Of a DNA stretch of 64,000 nucleotides, positions 1 to 8,397 are shown piece by piece. The notes under the pieces were generated by a model that was not told the DNA's origin, made no database searches, and was given only the letters and a program-made list of their open reading frames with translations. Source of the stretch: Rhodococcoides corynebacterioides NBRC 14404. GTDB lineage: Bacteria; Actinomycetota; Actinomycetes; Mycobacteriales; Mycobacteriaceae. Position numbers and translations under genes: made by a program. The DNA lies in NCBI RefSeq assembly GCF_001894765.1, contig NZ_BCWV01000004.1, positions 1 to 64,000 of the forward strand, written 5' to 3'. The stretch's first letter is position 1, and each line of letters opens with the position of its first letter.

Positions 1-174
1 AACGGGTCGGCCGTTCGGCGATCCGCACACGTTCACATGTGTGGTTCCGTGCTCTGTCAGCACGTCGCGCGTCTCCGTGTCCGGTGGCCAGTGTTCGAGC
101 AGCGAGTCGTAGGCACCGAAGAAGCGCTCACCCGCGGCCGAGTCTGCGAACTGTCGAATGGTCTGCCTGCTCAT
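1..174 (-). CDS. Alpha/beta-hydrolase-like protein, N-terminal part only (runs off left edge)
   Basis: Reads leftwards from an ATG at 174 and is still open at base 1, so only 58 N-terminal residues are seen. The sequence starts MSRQTIRQFADSAAG and continues with an aromatic-rich helix and the stretch THVNVCGSPNGRPV. That pattern resembles the opening strands of alpha/beta hydrolases, just before the oxyanion HG motif, which would lie outside the window. The assignment is an inference from a short fragment; no catalytic residue is visible. It is divergent from the MarR-type gene at 233, and a palindrome sits between them, so it is a plausible target of that regulator. Confidence 0.5.
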   Translation of the reverse strand, partial: MSRQTIRQFADSAAGERFFGAYDSLLEHWPPDTETRDVLTEHGTTHVNVCGSPNGRPV

Positions 175-189
175 GGGACCCTCACTTTA

Positions 190-222
190 TCTCGATCATC
201 GAGACAGTAGATCAGCGAGATA
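190..222. promoter_or_regulatory. Probable MarR operator between divergent genes
   Basis: Bases 190-204 form a perfect palindrome, TCTCGAT-C-ATCGAGA. Bases 209-222 carry a second, imperfect copy in inverted orientation; read on the minus strand it begins TATCTCG like the first. A TATACT -10 element lies at 221-226, overlapping the second half-site and ending 6 nt before the ATG at 233. MarR proteins typically bind such palindromes in their own divergent promoter. Binding itself is inferred. Confidence 0.6.
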
Positions 223-232
223 TACTTGTCCA

Positions 233-700
233 ATGGCGCAGGAACCTCGGACGAACGACGCTGGTTCGGACCCTCACGTGCTGATCCACAAATTGCGGGA
301 AGTCGTGGTCAGCCTCGACTTGCTCGGCGCCCGGTTCGCGCGCGTACACGATCTGCACCCGACCGATGTGCGCGCGCTGATTCTCCTTCTCGACGCCGAG
401 CGCGCCGGCCACCCTGCGACTCCAGGGTGGCTCGGGAGTGCGCTCGGCGTGAACTCTGCATCGACGACAGCGTTGGTCGACCGGATGCAATCACGCGACT
501 TGGTGTCCAGGACACGGGACACCGTGGACCGGCGACGCGTGCTCCTCGAGGTGACGTCCACTGCGAGAACGCTCGGTGAGTCGTTCTTCGGTGATGCGAT
601 CGGACGCGCAGTGGTGTCGATGAAGTCTCTGTCGCCATCCGACCGCAGAGTCGTCGACAGATTCCTCACCGACGTGAACACGGCGATCTCTGCGGAGTGA
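233..700 (+). CDS. MarR-family transcriptional regulator
   Basis: Protein of 155 aa. The central region has the winged-helix pattern of MarR regulators: helix-turn-helix around GWLGSALGVNSASTTALVDR (about residues 63-82), followed by the wing with RDTVDRRRVLLEVT. N- and C-terminal helices would form the dimer interface. An upstream in-frame ATG at 158 exists, but it would overlap the divergent gene and the palindromic operator. The ATG at 233 lies 6 nt after a TATACT -10 box, consistent with a leaderless mRNA, and is preferred. It probably autoregulates and controls the divergent hydrolase-like gene. The ligand is unknown. Confidence 0.85.
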   Translation: MAQEPRTNDAGSDPHVLIHKLREVVVSLDLLGARFARVHDLHPTDVRALILLLDAERAGHPATPGWLGSALGVNSASTTALVDRMQSRDLVSRTRDTVDRRRVLLEVTSTARTLGESFFGDAIGRAVVSMKSLSPSDRRVVDRFLTDVNTAISAE

Positions 701-710
701 CGGGAGCGCC

Positions 711-1058
711 TCAGCGAGCAGGACCTTCCCGCAACTCTGTCCCTGCTGGGAAGGCGAGGACGAACTCCTCACCCACGTCACCGACCGCGTCCGAGACTGC
801 CGTGGTCACGACGATGCGGTGGTCGTCGACGGTCCGGATCCGTACTGTTCGACCCTGATAGGTGAACTTGTCCATCAGGAATCGGAGGCCGCGGCGCTCG
901 AGCGCCTCTTCGGCCTCCGGCCACTCCGATACGGCGGCCAACGGCCGTCCGAGCCGGTCGACGGGCACCAGATCGGGTGCCTGCGACTGCATGTCGATCC
1001 ACCCGATCACCTCGCCGTCCTCGCGGGCGTACGGGATCCAGTGTCCGGGGACGGACAT
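711..1058 (-). CDS. Conserved hypothetical protein, 115 aa
   Basis: Small soluble protein that starts MSVPGHWIPYAREDGEVIGW. No signal peptide or membrane segment is seen. Acidic and aromatic residues dominate the first half; the second half looks like beta strands (RTVRIRTVDDHRIVVTT). I do not recognise a family. The ATG lies only 5 bp past the stop codon of the aminotransferase gene, so the two are almost certainly co-transcribed and the protein may act in the same process. Confidence 0.7.
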   Translation of the reverse strand: MSVPGHWIPYAREDGEVIGWIDMQSQAPDLVPVDRLGRPLAAVSEWPEAEEALERRGLRFLMDKFTYQGRTVRIRTVDDHRIVVTTAVSDAVGDVGEEFVLAFPAGTELREGPAR

Positions 1059-1063
1059 TCGGC

Positions 1064-2353
1064 TCAGCTCGCCGTGGCGTCCAGGGCCCGCCCGGTGGCC
1101 GCGGCCATCTCCTCGACCTGCTCGTCGGTCATGACGAAGGCCGGCGAGAACTGAATTGCGCCGTTGCCCGCCGCCCGCGCCGAGACACCCTCGCGGCGCA
1201 GGGTTTTCACGAACGGCATGGCGTACGTCGGGTCCGCGAACTGCACGGCGGCGACGGCGCCCATCCCGCTGCGGACCTCGCTGACGAGGTCGTGGTCCGC
1301 GAGCGGCGCCAGATGCCGGTGCAGTGCCGCGGCGACCCGCGACGCGTGCGTGAGCAGGTCCTCGCGGTCGATGATGTCGAGGTTCGCCAGGGCCGCGGCG
1401 GCCGCGCCCGCATGGCCGCCGTACGTGTAGCCGTGCCGCCACCACGAGCCGCCCTCGTAGAACGGAGCCGCGATCCACGGGGCGACGAACACCGCGCCCA
1501 TGGGCACGTAGCCGGACGTCAGTCCCTTGGCGGTGGTCACCAGATCGGGCTCGAGCTCGAACGTCGTCGAGGCGAACCAGGCACCGCCGATACGCCCGAA
1601 GCCGGTCACCACCTCGTCGGCGACGAAGAGAATGTCGTGGTCGCGGCAGATCTGCCGGACCTCGTGGAGGTAGCCGGCGGGCGGCAGGTAGACCCCGCCG
1701 GCGCCGATGATCGGCTCCGCGAAGAACGCCGCGATGGTGTCGGCGCCCTCCTTCTCGATCAGCGACAGCAGTTCCTTGGCGTCGTCCCACGCCACCGTGC
1801 GCGCATCGGTCATCAGCTCGCCGTAGTTCTCCCGGTTGAGCGGGAGGCCGGACAGCGCGGTGCCGGCGACGTGCATGCCGTGATACGCCTTCTGCCGACC
1901 GACCACGACGGTCTTGCCGGGGCGGCCGACCTGGTGCCAGTACCGGCGTGCCAACTTGGCGGCGGTGTCGATCGAGTCCGAGCCGCCGGAGGTGAAGAAG
2001 ATCTTGCTGCCCGGCACCGGCGCGATCTCGGCCAGACGATCCGCGAGTTCGAGCGTCACGTCGGGGGTGACGTCCCCGAAGGTCGAGTAGTGCGCGAGGG
2101 TGCTCAGCTGGCGGGCGACGGCGTCGGCGATCTCGGTGCGGCCGTGCCCGACGTTGGTGAACCACAGGCCCGCCGTGCCGTCGAGGTACTCGCGGCCCTC
2201 CGTGTCCCAGATGCGCGCTCCCTCACCGCGGGCGACGACGAAACGCCCTCCCGACTCCACGGTGTGCATGTCGGAGAAGCCGTGCCAGAACGCTGAGCTG
2301 TGATCGGTCACGTCGGTCAGCGTAGACCGGACCGATACGCTGGACTCAGCCAT
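1064..2353 (-). CDS. Class III PLP-dependent aminotransferase
   Basis: Fold-type I omega-aminotransferase of about 429 aa, similar in layout to the mycobacterial Rv3329 group. Visible family features are the substrate and cofactor strands YLDGTAGLWFTNVGHG, the PLP-phosphate-binding FFTSGGSDSIDTA, the aspartate of LFVADEVVTGFGR that contacts the pyridine nitrogen, and the Schiff-base lysine in TTAKGLTSGYVPMGAV. It should transfer an amino group from an amine or omega-amino acid to a keto acid such as pyruvate; the substrate cannot be read. The ATG at 2353 overlaps the divergent hrpA ATG at 2352, so a shorter form starting at the GTG at 2311 is possible. It is followed directly by the 115-aa gene. 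Confidence 0.85.
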   Translation of the reverse strand: MAESSVSVRSTLTDVTDHSSAFWHGFSDMHTVESGGRFVVARGEGARIWDTEGREYLDGTAGLWFTNVGHGRTEIADAVARQLSTLAHYSTFGDVTPDVTLELADRLAEIAPVPGSKIFFTSGGSDSIDTAAKLARRYWHQVGRPGKTVVVGRQKAYHGMHVAGTALSGLPLNRENYGELMTDARTVAWDDAKELLSLIEKEGADTIAAFFAEPIIGAGGVYLPPAGYLHEVRQICRDHDILFVADEVVTGFGRIGGAWFASTTFELEPDLVTTAKGLTSGYVPMGAVFVAPWIAAPFYEGGSWWRHGYTYGGHAGAAAAALANLDIIDREDLLTHASRVAAALHRHLAPLADHDLVSEVRSGMGAVAAVQFADPTYAMPFVKTLRREGVSARAAGNGAIQFSPAFVMTDEQVEEMAAATGRALDATAS

Positions 2354-5300
2354 GTCGACACCTGCCTCCACCTCCCCCACGCGCAGTGACCTCACCGCGC
2401 GCCTCGCCGGCCTCACCCACACCGACGCCCACCGGATCGGTCGGCGTCTCGGACGCAGCCGGCGGCCCGACGACCTCGCGAAGATCTCGTCCGAGATCGA
2501 CCGTGCCGAGGTGCGGGTGCAGAACCGGCGCAGTGCCGTGCCCGCGCTCGAGTACCCGGAGTTCCTCCCCGTCACGGCGCGTCGCGAGGACATCGCCGCC
2601 GCCATCGCCGAGAACCAGGTGGTGATCGTCGCCGGCGAGACCGGATCGGGCAAGACCACGCAGATCCCCAAGATCTGCCTGGAACTGGGCCGCGGCGTGC
2701 TCGGCACCATCGGGCACACCCAACCGCGCCGTCTCGCCGCCAGGACGGTGGCCGAGCGCATCGCGGAGGAACTGGGCCAGGAGATCGGCGAGGCCGTCGG
2801 CTACACGGTCCGATTCACCGACCGCTCGTCCGACGACACCCTGATCAAGCTGATGACGGACGGCATCCTGCTCGCGGAGATCCAGCGGGATCGCATGCTC
2901 CGCCGCTACGACACGATCATCATCGACGAGGCGCACGAGCGCAGCCTCAACATCGACTTCCTCCTGGGCTACCTGGCTCGCCTGCTCCCGCAGCGTCCCG
3001 ACCTGAAGGTGATCGTGACGTCGGCGACCATCGATCCCGAACGCTTCGCACGGCACTTCGCCGTGGACGGCCGGGACGCGCCCATCGTCGAGGTCTCGGG
3101 CCGCACCTTCCCCGTCGAGATGCGCTACCGGCCGCTCACCGTGGACCGCGAGGACGAGACCGTCGACCGCGATCCCGTCGACGCCACGTGCGACGCCGTC
3201 GACGAACTCCTGCGCGAGCCCGAGGGCGACATCCTCGTCTTCCTCTCGGGTGAACGCGAGATCCGTGATACCGCCGACGCGTTGAAGGACCGTCGCCTGC
3301 GCGGCATCGAGGTGCTGCCCCTCTACGCCCGGTTGTCCGCCGCCGAGCAGCATCGCGTGTTCGAGCGACACTCGGGCCGGCGCATCGTCCTGGCCACCAA
3401 CGTCGCCGAGACGTCGCTGACCGTCCCCGGCATCCGGTACGTCGTCGACCCCGGTACCGCACGTATCTCCCGGTACTCGCTGCGCACCAAGGTGCAGCGG
3501 CTCCCCATCGAGCCGATCTCGAAGGCCTCGGCCCGTCAGCGCGCGGGGCGGTGCGGCCGCGTCGCCGACGGCATCTGCATCCGGCTGTACTCGGAGGAGG
3601 ACTTCGAGGCGCGTCCGGACTTCACCGATCCGGAGATCCTGCGCACCAACCTCGCGTCGGTCATCCTGCAGATGGCCTCGCTGGGTCTCGGCGCCGTGGA
3701 GCAGTTCCCGTTCGTCGAACCGCCCGATCCGCGCAGCGTGCGGGACGGGCTCGGACTGCTCACCGAACTCGGCGCCCTGGACACCACCCCGAACGCCGAC
3801 GACCACGACGGGCCGCGCCTCACCGCCCTCGGACGCGAGCTCGCCGGTCTCCCGGTGGATCCGCGGATGGCGCGCATGCTGGTGGAGGCGCACCGCTCCG
3901 GCTGCCTGCCGGAGATGCTGGTCATCGTGGCGGCGCTGTCCATCCAGGACGTGCGCGAGCGTCCCGCCGAGCACCAGCAGGCGGCCGACGAGATGCACCG
4001 CCGGTTCGCGGTCGAGGGGTCGGACTTCCTCGCCCTGCGAGAGCTGTGGACGTATCTCGGCGAGCAACGACGGGCGTTGTCCTCCAACCAGTTCCGCCGA
4101 CTGTGCCGCACGGAGTTCCTGCACTACCTGCGCATCCGGGAGTGGCAGGACCTGCACGGCCAGCTCCGGCAGATCGCCCGCGGCATGGGGTGGACGGTGC
4201 CGGATCACGACGCGCACACCCCGGCGTCGGACGCCACGATCCACCAGGCACTGTTGTCGGGCCTGTTGTCGCACATAGGATTACGCGAGGGCGAGAAGCG
4301 TGACTTCCTCGGGGCGCGGGGGTCGACCTTCGCGATCTTCCCCGGTTCGTCGCTGTCGAAGAAGCCCCCACGGTGGGTCATGGCAGCAGAACTGGTGGAG
4401 ACCAGTCGACTCTGGGCGCGGATGGCGGCGCGCATCGAGCCCGAGTGGGCCGAGAAACTCGCGCCGCACCTGCTCAAGCGGCAGTACTCGGAACCGCACT
4501 GGTCCACCAAACGCGAAGCCGCCGTCGCCTACGAGCGGGTGACGCTCTACGGCGTGCCGCTGGTGGCCAAGCGGCCGGTGTCCTACGGCTCGATCGACGC
4601 GGAGGTCTCCCGCGACCTGTTCCTGCGTCACGCCCTGGTCCAGGGTGAATGGCGCACCCACCATCGCTTCTTCCACCACAACCAGCAGTTGCGCAGCGAC
4701 GCCGAGGAATTGGAGTCGCGTGCCCGACGCCGGGACATCGTGGTCGACGACGACGCGCTGTACGCGTTCTACGACGAGCGCGTGCCTGCCGACGTGGTCT
4801 CGGCGCGCCACTTCGATCGGTGGTGGAAGAAGGCGTCCCGTACGACGCCGGACCTGCTCGACTTCGACCGCACGACGGTCGTGACCCCGGCCGCCGCAGC
4901 GGTCACGGGCGGCGACTTCCCCGATGCCTGGCGCCAGGGCGAGCGGCAGTTCCCGCTGACCTATCAGTTCGAACCCGGCCGCGACGACGACGGCGTGACC
5001 GTCCACATCCCGGTCGATCAGTTGCCGCAGGTCGCCGACGTCGGCTTCGACTGGTTGGTCCCCGGCATGCGTCTGGATCTGGTGACCGCACTGATCAAGA
5101 CGTTGCCGAAGGACCTGCGGCGCACGGTGGTTCCCGCACCCGATCACGCTGCGGCCGCCGTCGCCGCGATGCGTCCCCGTACCGAACCGCTCACGACGGC
5201 GCTCTCGCGCGAGCTCACCCGAATGGGCGGCGTCCCCATCGCGGCCGAGGACTTCTCCCCCGACGCGCTGCCCCGACACCTGCGCATGACGTTCCGGATC

Positions 5301-6278
5301 GTCGACGGCACCACCGAACTCGGGCGCGGACCGTCGTTGTCGGCGTTGAAGACCCGACTCGGACGCGCCGCGGCCACCGCTGTCTCGGCGGCAGCCAAGG
5401 ACACCGAGAAGGCCCCCGTCCGCCGGTGGACGTCCGAGACCATCGGCACCCTCGAACCGACGGTGACCCGCACCGTGCAGGGCCGCGCGGTCACCGGCTA
5501 TCCGGCCCTCGTGGCCGAGAGCGGCGGCGTGGCCGTCCGCGTCCTCGGGTCGGCGGCCGAACAGCGTGCAGCGATGCGTGAGGGAACGCGGCGATTGCTC
5601 CTCGACGCCGTTCCGGTGTCCGCGAAGTCCCTGCTCGCGGGTCGCTCACCGGCGGCGCGACTGCACCTGGGTCAGAACCCGCACGGCAGCATCGACGCGC
5701 TGCTCGACGACTGCCGCGCTCTCGCTGCGGACGATCTGATGACCGCGCACGGCGGACCGGTGTCCTCACCCGATGCCTTCGCAGCCCTGGAGACCGCCGT
5801 CCGCCGCGACCTCGCCGCCCGGACCGCAGCCGTGCTGCGCCTGGTGGAACCCGTCCTTGCCGCGGCGACCGCCGTGCGCCTCGCGCTGGACCAGGCGAGC
5901 GGTGACCCCGCCGAGGACGTGCGAGCACAGCTGGATGCGCTGATCTTCCCCGGCTTCGTCTTCGAGACGGGCATGGCACACCTGCCCCATCTGCCGCGCT
6001 ACCTCGAGGCGGCCCGGCGGCGGCTGGAGGCACTGCCGTCGAGCGCGGCACGGGACGCGGCGGGCATGGTCACGCTGGATCGGGTCTACGCCGCGTACGA
6101 CACCCTGTTGGAGAGTCTTCCGCCCGCTCGCCGCGCGACCGACGACGTCCGCGACATCGCGTGGATGATCGAGGAACTGCGGGTCAACCTCTTCGCGCAG
6201 GCACTCGGTACTGCCTACCCGGTCTCGGAGAAGCGAGTTCTCAAAGCGATCGACGCCGTCCGCACGACGCGACGCTGA
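2352..6278 (+). CDS. hrpA: ATP-dependent RNA helicase HrpA
   Basis: DEAH-box helicase of 1308 aa, the usual size for HrpA. The N-terminal helicase core has Walker A (GETGSGKTTQIPK, about residues 95-107), motif Ia (TQPRRLAA), the DEAH box in IIIDEAHERS, SAT in TSATIDPERF, and motif VI QRAGRCGR. The HA2/OB-fold region follows, and a long C-terminal HrpA-specific domain (DUF3418) fills the last 600 residues. The protein unwinds structured RNA and mRNA, probably on ribosomes. It is convergent with nrdR, with only 6 bp between the stop codons. A TACGCT -10-like hexamer at 2336-2341 could give a very short leader. Confidence 0.95.
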   Translation: MSTPASTSPTRSDLTARLAGLTHTDAHRIGRRLGRSRRPDDLAKISSEIDRAEVRVQNRRSAVPALEYPEFLPVTARREDIAAAIAENQVVIVAGETGSGKTTQIPKICLELGRGVLGTIGHTQPRRLAARTVAERIAEELGQEIGEAVGYTVRFTDRSSDDTLIKLMTDGILLAEIQRDRMLRRYDTIIIDEAHERSLNIDFLLGYLARLLPQRPDLKVIVTSATIDPERFARHFAVDGRDAPIVEVSGRTFPVEMRYRPLTVDREDETVDRDPVDATCDAVDELLREPEGDILVFLSGEREIRDTADALKDRRLRGIEVLPLYARLSAAEQHRVFERHSGRRIVLATNVAETSLTVPGIRYVVDPGTARISRYSLRTKVQRLPIEPISKASARQRAGRCGRVADGICIRLYSEEDFEARPDFTDPEILRTNLASVILQMASLGLGAVEQFPFVEPPDPRSVRDGLGLLTELGALDTTPNADDHDGPRLTALGRELAGLPVDPRMARMLVEAHRSGCLPEMLVIVAALSIQDVRERPAEHQQAADEMHRRFAVEGSDFLALRELWTYLGEQRRALSSNQFRRLCRTEFLHYLRIREWQDLHGQLRQIARGMGWTVPDHDAHTPASDATIHQALLSGLLSHIGLREGEKRDFLGARGSTFAIFPGSSLSKKPPRWVMAAELVETSRLWARMAARIEPEWAEKLAPHLLKRQYSEPHWSTKREAAVAYERVTLYGVPLVAKRPVSYGSIDAEVSRDLFLRHALVQGEWRTHHRFFHHNQQLRSDAEELESRARRRDIVVDDDALYAFYDERVPADVVSARHFDRWWKKASRTTPDLLDFDRTTVVTPAAAAVTGGDFPDAWRQGERQFPLTYQFEPGRDDDGVTVHIPVDQLPQVADVGFDWLVPGMRLDLVTALIKTLPKDLRRTVVPAPDHAAAAVAAMRPRTEPLTTALSRELTRMGGVPIAAEDFSPDALPRHLRMTFRIVDGTTELGRGPSLSALKTRLGRAAATAVSAAAKDTEKAPVRRWTSETIGTLEPTVTRTVQGRAVTGYPALVAESGGVAVRVLGSAAEQRAAMREGTRRLLLDAVPVSAKSLLAGRSPAARLHLGQNPHGSIDALLDDCRALAADDLMTAHGGPVSSPDAFAALETAVRRDLAARTAAVLRLVEPVLAAATAVRLALDQASGDPAEDVRAQLDALIFPGFVFETGMAHLPHLPRYLEAARRRLEALPSSAARDAAGMVTLDRVYAAYDTLLESLPPARRATDDVRDIAWMIEELRVNLFAQALGTAYPVSEKRVLKAIDAVRTTRR

Positions 6279-6284
6279 TCTCGG

Positions 6285-6761
6285 TCAGGCCGTCGTCGGA
6301 ACGGTGTCCTCGCCCCGCTGATGGCGGCGAAGTTCGTCGATCTCGCGTTCGAAGTCCTCGGCGCTGCTGAAGGAGCGGTAGACCGAGGCGAACCGGAGGT
6401 AGGCCACCTCGTCGAGGTCACGCAGCGGACCGAGGATGGCGAGTCCCACTTCGTTGCTGGGGATCTCCGCGGAGCCCGAGGCCCGCACGGTGTCCTCGAC
6501 CTGCTGTGCCAGGAGGACGAGAGCATCGTTGTCGACGTCGCGGCCCTGACACGCGCGCCGCACGCCCTGGACCACCTTGTCGCGACTGAAGGGCTCGCTG
6601 ACTCCGCTTCGCTTGACCACGGACAGCACCGCCGTCTCGACCGTGGTGAACCGGCGACCGCACTCGGGACAGGACCGCCGACGGCGAATCGCCTGCCCCT
6701 CGTCCGCCTCACGGGAATCGACCACGCGCGAGTCGGGGTGACGGCAGAACGGGCAGTGCAT
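6285..6761 (-). CDS. nrdR: Transcriptional repressor NrdR
   Basis: NrdR of 158 aa, close to the family norm. The N-terminal zinc ribbon has cysteines at 3, 6, 31 and 34 (CPFC and CPEC). The ATP-cone domain follows, with the typical [14 protein letters not shown] and the segment containing [23 protein letters not shown]. It represses ribonucleotide reductase operons by binding NrdR boxes in response to the ATP/dATP state. No ribonucleotide reductase gene or evident NrdR box lies in this window. Its place next to a lexA locus matches the mycobacterial order nrdR-chiZ-lexA. Confidence 0.97.
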   Translation of the reverse strand: MHCPFCRHPDSRVVDSREADEGQAIRRRRSCPECGRRFTTVETAVLSVVKRSGVSEPFSRDKVVQGVRRACQGRDVDNDALVLLAQQVEDTVRASGSAEIPSNEVGLAILGPLRDLDEVAYLRFASVYRSFSSAEDFEREIDELRRHQRGEDTVPTTA

Positions 6762-6892
6762 GTGGCGTTGACCCCTCGATGCTCACGGGACGGACTCCGT
6801 GCCGGACGGGCGATACGACGCGCTCCGGCTGGACGGTGCGACGTCGTCTCCGACGCCGTGGTCCAGCCTACCGAGGGGGGCACCGAGACCGA

Positions 6893-7306
6893 TCAGCGCG
6901 GGGACACGCCGAGGTCGAGTTGTTCCACCACGGTCGGCTGCGGCGGGACGTCCACGGCGCGCAGGTTGGCCACCCCGACGAGCCCGAGGGCCGTCGCTGC
7001 TGTGACCAGAACCACAGCGGCGACCGACGCGAGACCCCGGACCGGCCGCGACACGTGCGGTACTCGAGAAACCGCAACGGAGCGACCGGTGTACTCGACC
7101 GCGCCGGCGTGCGGACGACGCACGTCGCGCGAGACGGGGCGACGGCGCACAGGGGCGGACCGACGCGGGGCGGGAGCCGCAACCTCCTCGGTCACGGTCG
7201 CAGATCCCCAGTAGGACTCGTCGTCGCAGGTCCAGCGATCGGTGAACGGGCGAGAGGTCGCTCCGACTCGAGCGCCCCGAACGGTCTGCAGTTCGGTACT
7301 GATCAC
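6893..7306 (-). CDS. ChiZ-position single-span membrane protein without LysM domain
   Basis: Occupies the place of mycobacterial Rv2719c (chiZ, an SOS-induced cell-division inhibitor) between nrdR and lexA. The GTG at 7306 is chosen because GAGGAG lies 8 nt upstream; this gives 137 aa. The N-terminal 90 residues are basic and probably cytoplasmic (APVRRRPVSRDVRR). One membrane segment follows (GLASVAAVVLVTAATALGLV). Only about 25 residues remain outside, ending VEQLDLGVSPR. The LysM peptidoglycan-binding domain of ChiZ is absent, and no frame in the 130 bp before nrdR encodes one. Adjacent LexA boxes predict DNA-damage induction. Confidence 0.7.
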   Translation of the reverse strand: MISTELQTVRGARVGATSRPFTDRWTCDDESYWGSATVTEEVAAPAPRRSAPVRRRPVSRDVRRPHAGAVEYTGRSVAVSRVPHVSRPVRGLASVAAVVLVTAATALGLVGVANLRAVDVPPQPTVVEQLDLGVSPR

Positions 7307-7378
7307 GACAACCACTCCTCGTGGGTAGGCGGTGGTCCCCCGGCGAGCAGAACGCCCACCGGCGTTCGGCCATTCCGT

Positions 7379-7416
7379 TCGACCACGCGTTCGAAGGAAC
7401 GCATGTTCGATGTATA
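7379..7416 (-). promoter_or_regulatory. Promoter of the ChiZ-like gene with two abutting LexA boxes
   Basis: On the minus strand, TGGACT (7439-7434) and TATACA (7416-7411) are spaced by 17 bp. Immediately downstream lie two 16-bp sites that abut without a gap. Read on the plus strand, the site at 7395-7410 is AGGAAC-GCAT-GTTCGA and the site at 7379-7394 is TCGACC-ACGC-GTTCGA. The actinobacterial LexA consensus is TCGAAC-N4-GTTCGA, so they have two and one mismatches. LexA bound here would cover the transcription start. Confidence 0.7.
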
Positions 7417-7456
7417 GCAGGGCGGTCCGACACAGTCCACGAAATCGCGACACGGA

Positions 7457-7497
7457 TCGAACAGGTGTTTGATCGTCGATCGAATCCGGTCTAGCTT
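7457..7497 (+). promoter_or_regulatory. lexA promoter with overlapping LexA box
   Basis: The site TCGAAC-AGGT-GTTTGA at 7457-7472 matches the LexA consensus with one mismatch. It overlaps the predicted -35 hexamer TTGATC at 7469-7474; after a 17-bp spacer comes the -10 TAGCTT at 7492-7497. The arrangement gives classic autorepression. The leader to the lexA ATG at 7610 is about 105 nt. With the opposite promoter this accounts for the 300-bp gap between the two genes. Confidence 0.8.
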
Positions 7498-7609
7498 CTA
7501 CTCACGACGTCGCATCGGACACCGGGGCACCAGAGGCCCCATCCGCACCACCGTCCGGCGCGCCCAGCACCCGCCCGCCCCGGGCCGGCCACCGATGGAG
7601 GTTCACAGC

Positions 7610-8329
7610 ATGACCGACGAGAGCTCGTCCGCCACGAGTACCGATTCCGGCCTGACCGAGCGGCAACGTCGCGTCCTGGAGGTCATCAGGGCCTCCGTCA
7701 CCGAGCGTGGCTATCCGCCGAGCATTCGCGAGATCGGTGACGCCGTGGGCCTGACCTCCACGTCCTCGGTCGCGCACCAACTGCGGACCTTGGAGAAGAA
7801 GGGCTTCCTGCGCCGCGATCCGAATCGGCCTCGCGCCGTCGACGTCCGCCTGCCGGGCGAGAACGGTCGACCGGAGGAGGTGGCCGCCACGGGCGACGCC
7901 CCCTCCGTCGAGCCCGCCGCTCGTGATGCCGGCGCCGAGTCGGACTCCATGCCCGCCCCCACCTTCGTCCCGGTTCTCGGACGCATCGCGGCCGGCGGGC
8001 CCATCCTGGCCGAGCAGGCCGTCGAGGACGTGTTCCCGCTCCCACGCGAACTCGTCGGCTCGGGCTCGCTCTTCCTGCTGCGCGTGGTCGGCGAATCGAT
8101 GATCGACGCTGCCATCTGCGACGGGGACTGGGTGGTCGTCCGGCAGCAGAACGTCGCGGACAACGGTGACATCGTCGCCGCGATGATCGACGGCGAGGCC
8201 ACGGTCAAGACGTTCAAGCGGACCGGTGGCGACGTCTGGCTGCTCCCCCACAACCCGCTCTTCGAGCCCATCCCCGGCAACGATGCCGTGATCCTCGGCA
8301 AGGTCGTCACCGTCATGCGCAAGCTCTGA
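7610..8329 (+). CDS. lexA: SOS repressor LexA
   Basis: LexA of 239 aa. The N-terminal winged helix (residues 14-80) includes [21 protein letters not shown] variable linker covers about 85-118. The self-cleavage site is Ala128-Gly129 in GRIAAGG. The catalytic dyad is Ser163 in [10 protein letters not shown] and Lys200 in [10 protein letters not shown]. The ATG at 7610 has GGAGG 8 nt upstream; an in-frame ATG at 7595 would contain that ribosome site and is less likely. RecA-stimulated cleavage derepresses the SOS regulon, here at least lexA itself, the divergent membrane protein and recA at 32.4 kb. Confidence 0.97.
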   Translation: MTDESSSATSTDSGLTERQRRVLEVIRASVTERGYPPSIREIGDAVGLTSTSSVAHQLRTLEKKGFLRRDPNRPRAVDVRLPGENGRPEEVAATGDAPSVEPAARDAGAESDSMPAPTFVPVLGRIAAGGPILAEQAVEDVFPLPRELVGSGSLFLLRVVGESMIDAAICDGDWVVVRQQNVADNGDIVAAMIDGEATVKTFKRTGGDVWLLPHNPLFEPIPGNDAVILGKVVTVMRKL

Positions 8330-8339
8330 CCCCCGCACG

Positions 8340-8379
8340 CGAGAACGCCGGCACCGAATGATCGGTGCCGGCGTTCTCG
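8340..8379. terminator. Bidirectional terminator between lexA and acyl-CoA dehydrogenase
   Basis: A perfect inverted repeat with an 18-bp stem (CGAGAACGCCGGCACCGA) and a 4-nt ATGA loop lies 10 bp after the lexA stop, between two convergent genes. There is no strong T-tract, as is common in high-GC actinobacteria. Confidence 0.85.
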
Positions 8380-8397
8380 TGTTCCGGATCGACGGGG

